Origin: CAYMPH01 sp964392365 | Lineage (GTDB): Bacteria > Spirochaetota > UBA4802 > UBA5550 | Assembly (NCBI GenBank): GCA_964392365.1 | Contig: CAYMPH010000003.1 | Location: 186,001 to 250,000 of the forward strand | DNA length: 64,000 nt | Reading direction: 5' to 3' | Shown here: one piece after another, positions 44,056-52,900 of the stretch | Layout of the letters: each line of letters starts with the position of its first letter | Numbering within the stretch: position 1 is the stretch's first letter | Position numbers and translations under genes: made by a program | The notes under the pieces: model-generated | Database searches by the model: none | The model's input: the letters and a program-made list of their open reading frames with translations, nothing else | Told to the model about the DNA's origin: nothing

Positions 44056-45315
44056 ATGAAATCATTATATGAACCAATAAAATCATGCCGGATATGCGGC
44101 AATACAGAACTTGCCGAAGTAGTTGATCTTGGAAATATGGCTTTGACCGGTGTATTTCCTAAAAGCAAAGATGAGCAGGTGGGTTCGGGACCATTAGCAC
44201 TGGTTAAATGCCATGGCGGTGATGAGGCTTGCGGTCTGCTGCAGCTGAAGCATAATTATGATCTAGGTTCTTTATATGGCAAAAATTATGGTTACCGTTC
44301 AGGATTGAATAAATCTATGGTAACTCATCTTCATTCAAAAGTAAAAAAAATAATTTCAATAGCTGCACCGGAAAAGGATGATCTGATAATTGATATTGGC
44401 AGCAATGACAGTACTCTGCTTCAGGCGTATCCTGAAAATTTTACCAACCTTACAGGAGTTGATCCAACAGGTGTAAAATTCAGTTCCTATTATCCATCCC
44501 ATATCAATCTTATACCTGATTTTTTTTCTTCAAAGCTGATTTTAGAAAAGTATGGAAATAAAAAAGCAAAGATTATATCATCTATTTCAATGTTTTATGA
44601 TCTTGAAAACCCTATTAATTTTGTGACTGATATTTATAATGTTCTTGATGATAACGGTATCTGGGTATTCGAGCAGAGTTATATGCCGGAAATGATAAGA
44701 ATGAATTCATATGATACAATCTGTCACGAGCATCTTGAATATTATTCACTGCATCAGATAAAATTTATGTGCGACAGGGTTGGATTAAAAATAATAGATG
44801 TTGAGTTTAATGATATTAATGGCGGAAGCTTTTCAATTACTGCATCAAAAAAAGATTCAAAATTTCAGGAAAATAAAGATTTAATTTCAGATATATTAAA
44901 TTCTGAAATAAGAGAAGGATATAATTCTCTAAAACCGTTTGAAGAATTTAATAAGAAAATTCAGACGCATAAAAATGAATTCGTTAAATTTATTCATGAT
45001 GTAAATGCATCAGGAAAAAAAATATTTGGTTATGGTGCATCGACAAAGGGTAATGTAATACTTCAATATTGCGGAATTTCTGAAAAAGATATACCATGTA
45101 TTGCTGAAGTAAATGAAGATAAATTCGGCAGCTTTGCACCTGGAACTATGATTCCTATTGTATCTGAAAAGGAAGCTAAAGCAATGAATCCCGATTATCT
45201 GCTTGTTCTTCCATGGCACTTTAAAGATTTTATTTTAAAGAAAGAAGCAGGCTATATTAAGAAAAGCGGATGCAGATTTGTTTTCCCTTTGCCGGAAATT
45301 GGGGTTATTGATTGA
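44056..45315 (+). CDS. Sugar C-methyltransferase family protein, CHEH variant
   Basis: The 419-residue protein has zinc-type cysteines C11, C14, C52 and C59, the SAM motif IIDIGSNDSTLLQ near 111-123, and the C-terminal nucleotide-sugar-domain motif FGYGASTKGNVIL. It belongs to the same family as the protein starting at 3341. The active-site motif reads CHEH (C223, E225, H226) instead of YHEH, so the Tyr that assists deprotonation in TcaB9 is a Cys. The reaction may still be C-methylation of a keto sugar nucleotide, or a different methyl transfer. It lies between GmhA and a GMD-like dehydratase and overlaps the latter by four bases. Confidence 0.85.
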   Translation: MKSLYEPIKSCRICGNTELAEVVDLGNMALTGVFPKSKDEQVGSGPLALVKCHGGDEACGLLQLKHNYDLGSLYGKNYGYRSGLNKSMVTHLHSKVKKIISIAAPEKDDLIIDIGSNDSTLLQAYPENFTNLTGVDPTGVKFSSYYPSHINLIPDFFSSKLILEKYGNKKAKIISSISMFYDLENPINFVTDIYNVLDDNGIWVFEQSYMPEMIRMNSYDTICHEHLEYYSLHQIKFMCDRVGLKIIDVEFNDINGGSFSITASKKDSKFQENKDLISDILNSEIREGYNSLKPFEEFNKKIQTHKNEFVKFIHDVNASGKKIFGYGASTKGNVILQYCGISEKDIPCIAEVNEDKFGSFAPGTMIPIVSEKEAKAMNPDYLLVLPWHFKDFILKKEAGYIKKSGCRFVFPLPEIGVID

Positions 45316-46259
45316 AAACAGCTTTGGTGGTCGGATGTAATGGTCAGGACGGGAAGCTGGTTACTGAATTTTTATCAGAAAAAAAATATTCTTTAACTGG
45401 AATCGATAGAGGTATATATTTAAAAGATAATTTAAATTTAAATATTAATATAGATATTAGCAATACTGAAGATGTTTTTAAAATTATCAAGGAAATTCAG
45501 CCTGATGAAATTTATTATTTTGCCGCATATCACCACTCTTCGCAGGAAAATACAATTGATGATTTGCTTCTGGTTTCAGAAAGTTATAAAATAAATATCT
45601 TCGGTTTGGTTAATTTTTTAGAATCAATAAAAAAACATTCCAGAAATTCAAAGCTTTTCTATGCAGCATCTTCTTTAATTTTTGGTGATACTGAGGATGA
45701 AATTGTAGATGAGAATGCAAAATGTAATCCTGACAGTATATATGGAATTACAAAATATGATGGAATGCAGATTTGCAGATATTACAGACAGACATACGGT
45801 ATATATGCATCAGTAGGAATTATGTTTAATCATGAATCCAATTACAGGCAGGAAAAGTTTCTTTCAAAAAAAATTATTAATGCAGCTGTCAGGATAAAAA
45901 ATGGAAGCAGTGAAAAAATTGTTGTTGGTGATCTTTCTTCCGAAACTGATTGGGGTTATGCACCTGATTATATTGAAGCTGCATATCTGATTTTAAATTT
46001 AAATGAGCCGGATGATTTCATTGTTGCTACAGTGAAAAAACATTCAGTACAATATTTTGCTGAGAAAACGTTTGGTTATCTTGGTCTTAACTGGCTGGAT
46101 CATGTAGAAGAAAATAAATCATCTTTATATAGAAAGAGAAAACCTATTGTTGGTAATTCTGCAAAATTAAAATCTTTGACCAACTGGAGTTCTACTGTTT
46201 CATTTGAAGAAATGATTTATATAATGCTTGAATATGAATTAAAAAGTAAAAACTTATGA
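45312..46259 (+). CDS. GDP-mannose 4,6-dehydratase-like SDR
   Basis: The 315-residue SDR starts with ALVVGCNGQDGKLVTEFL, the GMD version of the NAD motif (Gly-Gln-Asp-Gly). YAASSLIFGDTEDE, YGITKYDGMQICRYY and especially GIMFNHESNYRQEKFLSKKI plus SETDWGYAPDYIEA match GMD. At 315 residues it is shorter than typical GMDs (about 340-370). GMD gives GDP-4-keto-6-deoxymannose; in some bacteria a GMD relative acts on GDP-heptose. The adjacent GmhA and C-methyltransferase genes make a heptose substrate worth testing; supply for the Fcl protein encoded at 55684 is the alternative. TTG start overlapping the previous stop. Confidence 0.85.
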   Translation: MKTALVVGCNGQDGKLVTEFLSEKKYSLTGIDRGIYLKDNLNLNINIDISNTEDVFKIIKEIQPDEIYYFAAYHHSSQENTIDDLLLVSESYKINIFGLVNFLESIKKHSRNSKLFYAASSLIFGDTEDEIVDENAKCNPDSIYGITKYDGMQICRYYRQTYGIYASVGIMFNHESNYRQEKFLSKKIINAAVRIKNGSSEKIVVGDLSSETDWGYAPDYIEAAYLILNLNEPDDFIVATVKKHSVQYFAEKTFGYLGLNWLDHVEENKSSLYRKRKPIVGNSAKLKSLTNWSSTVSFEEMIYIMLEYELKSKNL

Positions 46260-47305
46260 ATATATTATTTTTTGCATCAAGTTATTATCCGCATATTGGG
46301 GGTGTTGAAAAGCATCTCCGTGAATTATCAAAAATTCTTTCATCAGATAATAATAGGGTGACAATATTCGTACCCATGCAATCGGATGATTATTCTTTGT
46401 ATGTTCAGGAATATGGTTTTGAAATTATAAGATTAAAATCTTCAATTATACCGTTTACTTCAAAAATTTTTGTTTTTTTACAATTCATAAAATACATAAC
46501 AATATTTATCAGAGCTGATATTGCACATCATCATGACAATGGGACTTATTGGGGATTAGGCAGAATTGCGCGCCCGCTTATAAAATTATTTAGAATAAGG
46601 GAATATATAACATTTCATGGTTGGGAAGGTAACTGCCCTCCGGATGCTAGAACAGTTGCATCACGAAAGAAAGCTGAACAGGCAGTAATAGCCAATCTTT
46701 GTGTTGGTCATTTTATCGAGAAATGGTATGGAACAAAAGCGGATGTAATTATATATGGCGGAGTTGAAAAAAAAGATTTAAATGAATGCAGATCTGATGA
46801 TCTTGTATTTGTTGGAAGATTTGATTATGATACAGGAATATGGGAATATATCAAGGCCTGGGAAATAATTTCAAAAAATAATAAAAATTTAAAATTCATA
46901 CTTTGCGGAGACGGAGTTTACAGACAGGAAATTGAGGAGTATATAAAAGAAAAGCGGATTATAAATATATCAATACTGGGATTTGTCAGTAATCCGGATA
47001 TATATGTTAAAAATGCAGCAATTGTTTTTACATCAGGCTATCTGGGAATTCTGGAAGCATTTTCATATAAAAAGAATGTTATATCTGTATATCATAATGA
47101 GCTTAAAAAAGATTATCTGGAAATGATGCCTGACAGCAGAAACATGATGTGGTTGGCCCAGTCAACTGAAGATGTTGTAGACTGTTTTAATGAAGCAATT
47201 ATTGATAAAAAAAAGAAAGAAGCAGCTTATAAATTTTCTCTAATAAATTCCTGGGAAAAAGTCAAAAATGATTATTATAGATTATGGACTATAGAGAAAA
47301 GATAA
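46256..47305 (+). CDS. Family 4 glycosyltransferase
   Basis: A 349-residue GT-B enzyme with FASSYYPHIGGVEKHLRELSK, the usual GT4 glycine-rich acceptor loop, then ITFHGWEGNCPPDAR, a donor domain beginning LVFVGRFDYDTGIW, and the E-x7-E area around GYLGILEAFSYKK. Ser/Thr at TSGYLGILE replaces part of the common motif. It probably adds a sugar to the growing glycan at the cytoplasmic membrane face. Four-base overlap with the dehydratase gene suggests it may use the sugar that enzyme makes. Donor and linkage unknown. Confidence 0.9.
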   Translation: MNILFFASSYYPHIGGVEKHLRELSKILSSDNNRVTIFVPMQSDDYSLYVQEYGFEIIRLKSSIIPFTSKIFVFLQFIKYITIFIRADIAHHHDNGTYWGLGRIARPLIKLFRIREYITFHGWEGNCPPDARTVASRKKAEQAVIANLCVGHFIEKWYGTKADVIIYGGVEKKDLNECRSDDLVFVGRFDYDTGIWEYIKAWEIISKNNKNLKFILCGDGVYRQEIEEYIKEKRIINISILGFVSNPDIYVKNAAIVFTSGYLGILEAFSYKKNVISVYHNELKKDYLEMMPDSRNMMWLAQSTEDVVDCFNEAIIDKKKKEAAYKFSLINSWEKVKNDYYRLWTIEKR

Positions 47306-47312
47306 ATTAAAT

Positions 47313-48461
47313 ATGAAAATCATGAATATTATTTTTTCAAAATTAAGTTACAAGCTATACGAACTTATTAATCGGGATAAAATTTTTAATTTAATATATA
47401 ATGATTCCTCATTTATATATGATGAATCAATTTATATTGATAGAATTAAAAAAAATCTGATCAATGAAAATAAAAAAATATCATCAAAAAAACCAAGGAT
47501 ATTTATTGCAGCAAAAAATATAAACTGGGAAAAAACCGGCCTGGTCGATTCCTGGAAAAATATTGCTGAAGTAATCCATTATGATTGGGGTAATGAATTT
47601 GATCAGTATTCTTCAGACTGGGAAATTGTTTCTAAAAATAAATTTAATAAAGTTTTGTTGGATACTGTCATTAAACATCATAATAAAAAGCCGGTTGAAA
47701 TTTTCTTCAGTTATTTATCCGGTAACTGGGTTTTCCGGGAAACTATTGAATCAATTAATAAACTAGGGATTATAACAATAAATTTCGGCTTTGATGATTC
47801 TCATTCCTTCTGGGGAAGAAAAATAAAAAGCGGGTGGGCTGGTAATGCTGAAATAGCTGATGCTTTTAATATTTGTATTACATCTCAGTATATGAAAGAT
47901 GTTTTAAAATATGACAAAGCAGGAGCACGATCAATATTCCTGCCGCCTGGAGGCAATCAGAATTTTTTCGGATCTTCAAAACCTTATAATAAAAGAAAAA
48001 TTCCAGTAAGTTTTATTGGACAAAAATACGGAATACGAGAGAGTTTGATCGAATTTTTACGAAGCAATGACTTAGATGTTTATACTGTTGGACTCGGGTG
48101 GGACAGGGGATCAGTAACTCAGAATGAAATGCTTGATATATATCACAATTCTTTATTAACATTAGGTTTCGGTTTTATGGGGAAAGCGGAAAATGTCAGA
48201 TTAAAAGGAAGAGATTTTGAAGTACCAATGACAGGGGCTGCTTATATTACAAGCTTTAATAAAGATCTTGCAAAATACTTTGAAGATGGGAAAGAAATTA
48301 TTTTTTATAAAGATAAAAATGATCTCTTGGATAAAATTAGATTTTATTTGAAAAATCCTGAAAAAGCCGTAGAGATTGGAATGAATGCAAGGAAAAGATC
48401 ACTTAAAGAACATACCTGGGAAAAAAGGTGGATGAAAGTTCTTGATATAATCAGGAATTAA
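47313..48461 (+). CDS. CgeB-like glycosyltransferase
   Basis: The 382-residue protein matches the spore-maturation CgeB-type group of GT-B enzymes: NFGFDDSHSFWGR, FNICITSQYMKDVL, IFLPPGGNQNFF, then RKIPVSFIGQKYGIRESL and GRDFEVPMTGAAYIT near 300, ending with ARKRSLKEHTWEKRW. CgeB-like proteins are common in polysaccharide clusters. The first 60 residues are basic and may contact the membrane. It stands between two other transferase or sugar-nucleotide genes with gaps under ten bases. Substrate not visible. Confidence 0.82.
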   Translation: MKIMNIIFSKLSYKLYELINRDKIFNLIYNDSSFIYDESIYIDRIKKNLINENKKISSKKPRIFIAAKNINWEKTGLVDSWKNIAEVIHYDWGNEFDQYSSDWEIVSKNKFNKVLLDTVIKHHNKKPVEIFFSYLSGNWVFRETIESINKLGIITINFGFDDSHSFWGRKIKSGWAGNAEIADAFNICITSQYMKDVLKYDKAGARSIFLPPGGNQNFFGSSKPYNKRKIPVSFIGQKYGIRESLIEFLRSNDLDVYTVGLGWDRGSVTQNEMLDIYHNSLLTLGFGFMGKAENVRLKGRDFEVPMTGAAYITSFNKDLAKYFEDGKEIIFYKDKNDLLDKIRFYLKNPEKAVEIGMNARKRSLKEHTWEKRWMKVLDIIRN

Positions 48462-48467
48462 AAAAAT

Positions 48468-49583
48468 ATGAAAAAAATATTATTTATATTCGGTACTAGA
48501 CCTGAAGCAATAAAAATGGCGCCTCTTGTAAAGGAATTTGAAAAGAGAAAAAATTCTTTCAATATTAAAGTTTGTGTCACTGCACAACACCGTGAAATGC
48601 TGGACCAGGTTTTAAACTTTTTTAATATTATGCCTGATTATGATCTGAATATTATGAAAAAGAATCAGACATTATTTGATATCACAGCTGAAACATTAAA
48701 GGGCATTGAGTCTGTTCTTGTTCAGGAAAAACCTGATTATATTTTTGTTCAGGGTGATACAACAACTGCTTTTACCGGCGCACTTGCAGGATATTATCTG
48801 AAAATACCTGTTGTTCATATTGAAGCAGGACTTCGGACCGGTAATAAATTATCCCCCTTCCCTGAGGAGATGAATAGAATACTGGCAGGTCATCTTTCGG
48901 AATATCATTTTCCGCCGACATTAAAAGCGCTTGAAAATCTGAAATCAGAAGGTATTGTGAATAATGTCTGGGTTACAGGCAATACAGTTATTGATGCTCT
49001 TTTTCTAGGGCTTGAAATAATTGCTGGAAAAGATGAAAACCAGATGCTTGAAAAATTTAAGTATATTAATTTTACTGCAAAAATAATTCTGGTTACAGGG
49101 CACAGACGTGAAAGTTTTGGAAAACCTTTCGAGGATATATGTCTTGCGTTAAAAGATATATCAGTAAATATACCCGATTGCGAGATCGTGTACCCTGTTC
49201 ATCTTAATCCGAATATCAGAATTACTGTAAACAGCCTGCTATCCGGTATTAAAAATATTCATCTTATCGAACCTCTTGATTATCCTGATTTAATATGGCT
49301 TATGAATAAATCATATATTGTTCTTACTGATTCGGGTGGTATACAGGAAGAGGCGCCTTCACTTGGCAAACCTGTTCTTGTAATGAGAGAGTACACTGAA
49401 AGAAGTGAAGGAATCGATGCAGGCACTGCCAAGCTAGTCGGTACAGACCGTCATCTTATTTTCAATGAAACTAAAAAGCTATTTAATGAAATCAATTACT
49501 ATGAAAAAATGTCTAAGTCAATAAACCCTTATGGGGATGGTACTGCTTCAAAACAGATAGCTGATATAATGGAAAGTTTATAA
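48468..49583 (+). CDS. wecB: UDP-N-acetylglucosamine 2-epimerase (non-hydrolysing)
   Basis: The 371-residue GT-B-fold epimerase shows all landmarks: FIFGTRPEAIKMAPLVKEF, VTAQHREMLDQVL, VQGDTTTAFTGALAGYY, HIEAGLRTGNKLSPFPEEMNR, LVTGHRRESFG, PVHLNPNI and LTDSGGIQEEAPSLGKPVL. It interconverts UDP-GlcNAc and UDP-ManNAc. A ManNAc or, after oxidation, ManNAcA residue is therefore likely in the glycan; the dehydrogenase encoded at 52901 looks like the UDP-glucose type, not WecC. It shares one base with the next gene (TAATG). Confidence 0.95.
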   Translation: MKKILFIFGTRPEAIKMAPLVKEFEKRKNSFNIKVCVTAQHREMLDQVLNFFNIMPDYDLNIMKKNQTLFDITAETLKGIESVLVQEKPDYIFVQGDTTTAFTGALAGYYLKIPVVHIEAGLRTGNKLSPFPEEMNRILAGHLSEYHFPPTLKALENLKSEGIVNNVWVTGNTVIDALFLGLEIIAGKDENQMLEKFKYINFTAKIILVTGHRRESFGKPFEDICLALKDISVNIPDCEIVYPVHLNPNIRITVNSLLSGIKNIHLIEPLDYPDLIWLMNKSYIVLTDSGGIQEEAPSLGKPVLVMREYTERSEGIDAGTAKLVGTDRHLIFNETKKLFNEINYYEKMSKSINPYGDGTASKQIADIMESL

Positions 49584-50761
49584 TGGTCTTAATCTGTGAG
49601 CCGGAATGTATCGGAATAAACCATTCAGATACAAATAACGGATTCTTGTCACTGTTTAATAAGGTTTTCAGCGATATTATTTTTATTGCTGAAAAGAGTC
49701 ATATAGTTTTATTGAAAAAGAGTGTTCACAAAAAGAATATTCAATATATCGATTGGGCAATTCCTGATGTTTCTTTGCCTGATTATCAAAGAAAAAAAAC
49801 TGATACTGAATTTATTGAACGATTATTTAATTATTGCACTGAGGAAAAAATACTCAATTTGATATTTCTCTCATGCTCATCATCTAAACTATATTCAATA
49901 AAAAAAATATCAAAAAATAATCCACAGATAAAAGTATATATTCTGATGCATGGAATTCTGGAACAGCTTACTGTTCCAAGACCCTCGTTTAATCCCAGAC
50001 ATTATTTATCTGATATCAGAAATTTACTGAATTTACCATACTGGTTCGGTTTCCCATTACTTTTTTTCAATACAAATAGGATTAAATATCTGCTGTTGAG
50101 TGAAAACAATCGTGAAAATCTTGTAAGAAAATATCCGAAATTAAAGCCTTTTATTGATGTCATCGGTCTTCCATATAATTTTTACCCAGATTATAAATAT
50201 AAGCCTTTTAAAAAAGGAAAAGTAAGATTCGGCATATTCGGTTATACACACAAAGGCAAGGGCGGCGATCTCCTTTTTAAGATAGCCAGAGAAATCAGGG
50301 ATGTTCACAATATTGATAATGCGGAATTTGTTTTAATAGGATCAATTTATGGTAATGATATTGAAACAAATGATTACGTGAAAATTATTTCTAAAGATAA
50401 ACCTCTTTCCAGGAATGATTTTGATAAATATGCTAAAGAAATTGATTATGCAATATATTTCTATCCTTCTTATTCATATCAGCTTACAACCAGCGGCGCT
50501 TTTTTTGATGCAATATCATATCAGAAGCCGCTTATTGTTTTTAAGAATAATTTCTTTAAACAGTATTTTAAATTAGCCGGTGATATCGGATACATGTGTA
50601 ATGATTATCAGGAAATGTTTGAAACTGTAAAAAATATTTCGCAGAATCTTCCAGTTAAAGAATATAATGCTCAAAAAAATAATATAAAAAAAATAAGGGA
50701 AATGCTTTCTATTGATGCACTTGCTGATAAAGCAAAGAAAGTATTTTATAAACAGCTATGA
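49583..50761 (+). CDS. GT-B-type glycosyltransferase, unassigned
   Basis: A 392-residue protein with a GT-B layout: an N-domain with IFLSCSSSKLYSI and VYILMHGILEQLTVP, then a C-domain beginning VRFGIFGYTHKGKGGDLLF and ending in YYFYPSYSYQLTTSGA-like loops; here the visible text is IYFYPSYSYQLTTSGAFFDA. The latter matches the donor-binding area of GT4-like enzymes. I cannot place it in a named family. One-base overlap with wecB and four-base overlap with the next GT2 gene suggest a linked set that adds successive sugars, perhaps beginning with ManNAc. The N-terminus has no signal peptide. Confidence 0.7.
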   Translation: MVLICEPECIGINHSDTNNGFLSLFNKVFSDIIFIAEKSHIVLLKKSVHKKNIQYIDWAIPDVSLPDYQRKKTDTEFIERLFNYCTEEKILNLIFLSCSSSKLYSIKKISKNNPQIKVYILMHGILEQLTVPRPSFNPRHYLSDIRNLLNLPYWFGFPLLFFNTNRIKYLLLSENNRENLVRKYPKLKPFIDVIGLPYNFYPDYKYKPFKKGKVRFGIFGYTHKGKGGDLLFKIAREIRDVHNIDNAEFVLIGSIYGNDIETNDYVKIISKDKPLSRNDFDKYAKEIDYAIYFYPSYSYQLTTSGAFFDAISYQKPLIVFKNNFFKQYFKLAGDIGYMCNDYQEMFETVKNISQNLPVKEYNAQKNNIKKIREMLSIDALADKAKKVFYKQL

Positions 50762-51915
50762 AATTTTCGATTTTAATACCTACATATAATGATGAAAACT
50801 ATATAACTAAATCAATAAAATCTGTTATTGAGCAGATTTTTCAAGATTGGGAGATGATTGTTATTAATGACGGTTCTACTGATGGAACTGAAAGAGTTGT
50901 AAAATCTTTTAACGACCAAAGAATTAAATATTTATATCAGGATAATGCAGATCAGCTTAATGCATTACTTTATGGATCCGGGATGATTACCGGAGATATC
51001 GTAATGATCCTGCATTCTGATGATATGATTTCTGACAAAAATGTTTTAAAAGAAATGAATGATTTTTTTATAAAAAATTCTGAGACAGATGGTCTGTATT
51101 CGGATTATATTAAGATCAATTCAGAATCAGAAATCACTGGAAAAATATCAACAACTGCATACGGCAGGGATATCATTTTAAAATTACTTCTTTTTAACAG
51201 GGGATCCAATTCCATTGGTGATCATTTTGTGATAAGGAAAAAAATATTTGATGAATGTGTTAAACCGAACTATCTGATTGAAAATACAGTTTATTATATC
51301 GCTTTTCAGAATTTTGAATTTGTAAAATTAAAAAAATTCCGGCCATGGTATAAATACAGAGTATTTGAGGAAAATTATGATAATAGCGAAGTCGGTCAAT
51401 ATGTTATAATCAGTGGTAGATTCAGAACAACATATAAGCTTCTTGAAAAAGGATTTAATTTATATCCGGAAATATTTAAATATTATTTTATATATAAAAT
51501 ATTCCGTAAGCTGAAATTATCAAATTTTTTAATTTTAAAAATTAATGATAAGAATAAATGGGAATATATAATTAATTTTTATAAATTCTGGAAGATAGAA
51601 ATTTTGAAAGCAGGATATAGTGAATTGGTTGTTAAATGTATTAATAAGATAATTGACTCAGCAATTGCTAGAAAAAGCAATAATGAAAAAAAACCCTTAT
51701 ATTTGAAGTATAATAATGAAAAAGTGTATTATGGAAAGGATGCAAGATCTTTTTATAAAGATTATAATACCGGAAGTATTAGCAATTTTTTCTTGAGTTT
51801 TTTAAATAGTGACTATGACTGTATAATTGCTGAAGATGAGAAGACATTGGATGCCGTTAATAAATCACTTAGATTTTACTCGCTTTATTTTAATGTCAGA
51901 ATGAAAAACAATTAA
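50758..51915 (+). CDS. Family 2 glycosyltransferase
   Basis: A 385-residue GT2 enzyme. FSILIPTYNDENYITKSIKS, MIVINDGSTDGTERV and ILHSDDMISDKNVL mark the nucleotide and metal sites, and GLYSDYIKIN follows. The C-terminal half is very rich in Lys, Tyr and Phe and does not match a usual GT2 tail; it may be a separate acceptor or membrane-interacting part. It is coupled to the preceding transferase gene by a four-base overlap. It ends 29 bases before the UDP-xylose synthase gene. Sugar unknown. Confidence 0.88.
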   Translation: MKFSILIPTYNDENYITKSIKSVIEQIFQDWEMIVINDGSTDGTERVVKSFNDQRIKYLYQDNADQLNALLYGSGMITGDIVMILHSDDMISDKNVLKEMNDFFIKNSETDGLYSDYIKINSESEITGKISTTAYGRDIILKLLLFNRGSNSIGDHFVIRKKIFDECVKPNYLIENTVYYIAFQNFEFVKLKKFRPWYKYRVFEENYDNSEVGQYVIISGRFRTTYKLLEKGFNLYPEIFKYYFIYKIFRKLKLSNFLILKINDKNKWEYIINFYKFWKIEILKAGYSELVVKCINKIIDSAIARKSNNEKKPLYLKYNNEKVYYGKDARSFYKDYNTGSISNFFLSFLNSDYDCIIAEDEKTLDAVNKSLRFYSLYFNVRMKNN

Positions 51916-51944
51916 CAAAAATAAATTTTTAATAGATAAAAAAA

Positions 51945-52892
51945 ATGAAAAAAATTTTAATTACAGGTGGAGCTGGTTTTATCGGATCACACCTTTCCAG
52001 GAAATTAATAGATGAAGGCAATGAAATTTTTTGCCTTGATAATTTTTTTACCGGGACTGAGCAGAATATATCTAGTTTGTTATTAGAGAAAAATTTTAAT
52101 CTGATAAAACATAATATTATTGATCCAATTGATATAAATGCTGAAATTGATGAAATATATAATCTTGCATGTCCTGCCAGCCCGGTTCATTACCAATACG
52201 ACCCTATATTTACGTACAGAACAAGTATATGGGGAGCATACAATATGCTTGAGCTTGCTAAAAAAAATAATTCTAAAATTCTTCAAGCTTCAACCAGCGA
52301 AGTATATGGAGATCCTACTATACATCCTCAGGATGAGTCTTACTGGGGAAATGTTAATCCAATAGGAATAAGAAGCTGTTATGATGAAGGAAAGCGCGGA
52401 GCTGAAACGCTTTTTTTTGATTATTGGAGAAAATATAAAATCAAAATTAAGGTAGTAAGAATTTTTAATACCTATGGACCAAATATGCATCCTCAAGATG
52501 GAAGGGTAGTCAGTAATTTTATTGTTCAAGCGCTTAAGGGGGATAATATTACTGTGTATGGAGATGGATCCCAAACCAGATCATTCTGCTATGTTGACGA
52601 TCTGGTAAATGGATTGATTAAAATGATGAATTCTGAAGAAGCTATTACCGGTCCTGTAAATCTTGGAAATCCTGAAGAATTTAACATGAATCAATTAGCT
52701 GAAAAAGTTATAGAATTAACAAATTCAGCATCAAAAATAATATATAATACATTGCCGCAAGATGATCCTAAATTGAGAAAACCAGATATTGGTTTAGCTA
52801 AAATGAAATTAAATTGGAACCCGGTAATTGACTTAAATACAGGTCTGGAAAAGACGATAGAATATTTCAATAAAATATGTAATGATAAATGA
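51945..52892 (+). CDS. uxs: UDP-glucuronate decarboxylase (UDP-xylose synthase)
   Basis: The 315-residue SDR has [42 protein letters not shown] and the UXS-specific [17 protein letters not shown] with catalytic Tyr and Lys. [19 protein letters not shown] and the later [13 protein letters not shown] complete the match. It converts UDP-glucuronate to UDP-xylose. The matching UDP-glucose dehydrogenase is encoded convergently, with only eight bases between the two stops, so both steps to UDP-xylose lie together but in different transcripts. Confidence 0.94.
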   Translation: MKKILITGGAGFIGSHLSRKLIDEGNEIFCLDNFFTGTEQNISSLLLEKNFNLIKHNIIDPIDINAEIDEIYNLACPASPVHYQYDPIFTYRTSIWGAYNMLELAKKNNSKILQASTSEVYGDPTIHPQDESYWGNVNPIGIRSCYDEGKRGAETLFFDYWRKYKIKIKVVRIFNTYGPNMHPQDGRVVSNFIVQALKGDNITVYGDGSQTRSFCYVDDLVNGLIKMMNSEEAITGPVNLGNPEEFNMNQLAEKVIELTNSASKIIYNTLPQDDPKLRKPDIGLAKMKLNWNPVIDLNTGLEKTIEYFNKICNDK

Positions 52893-52900
52893 AAATACTA

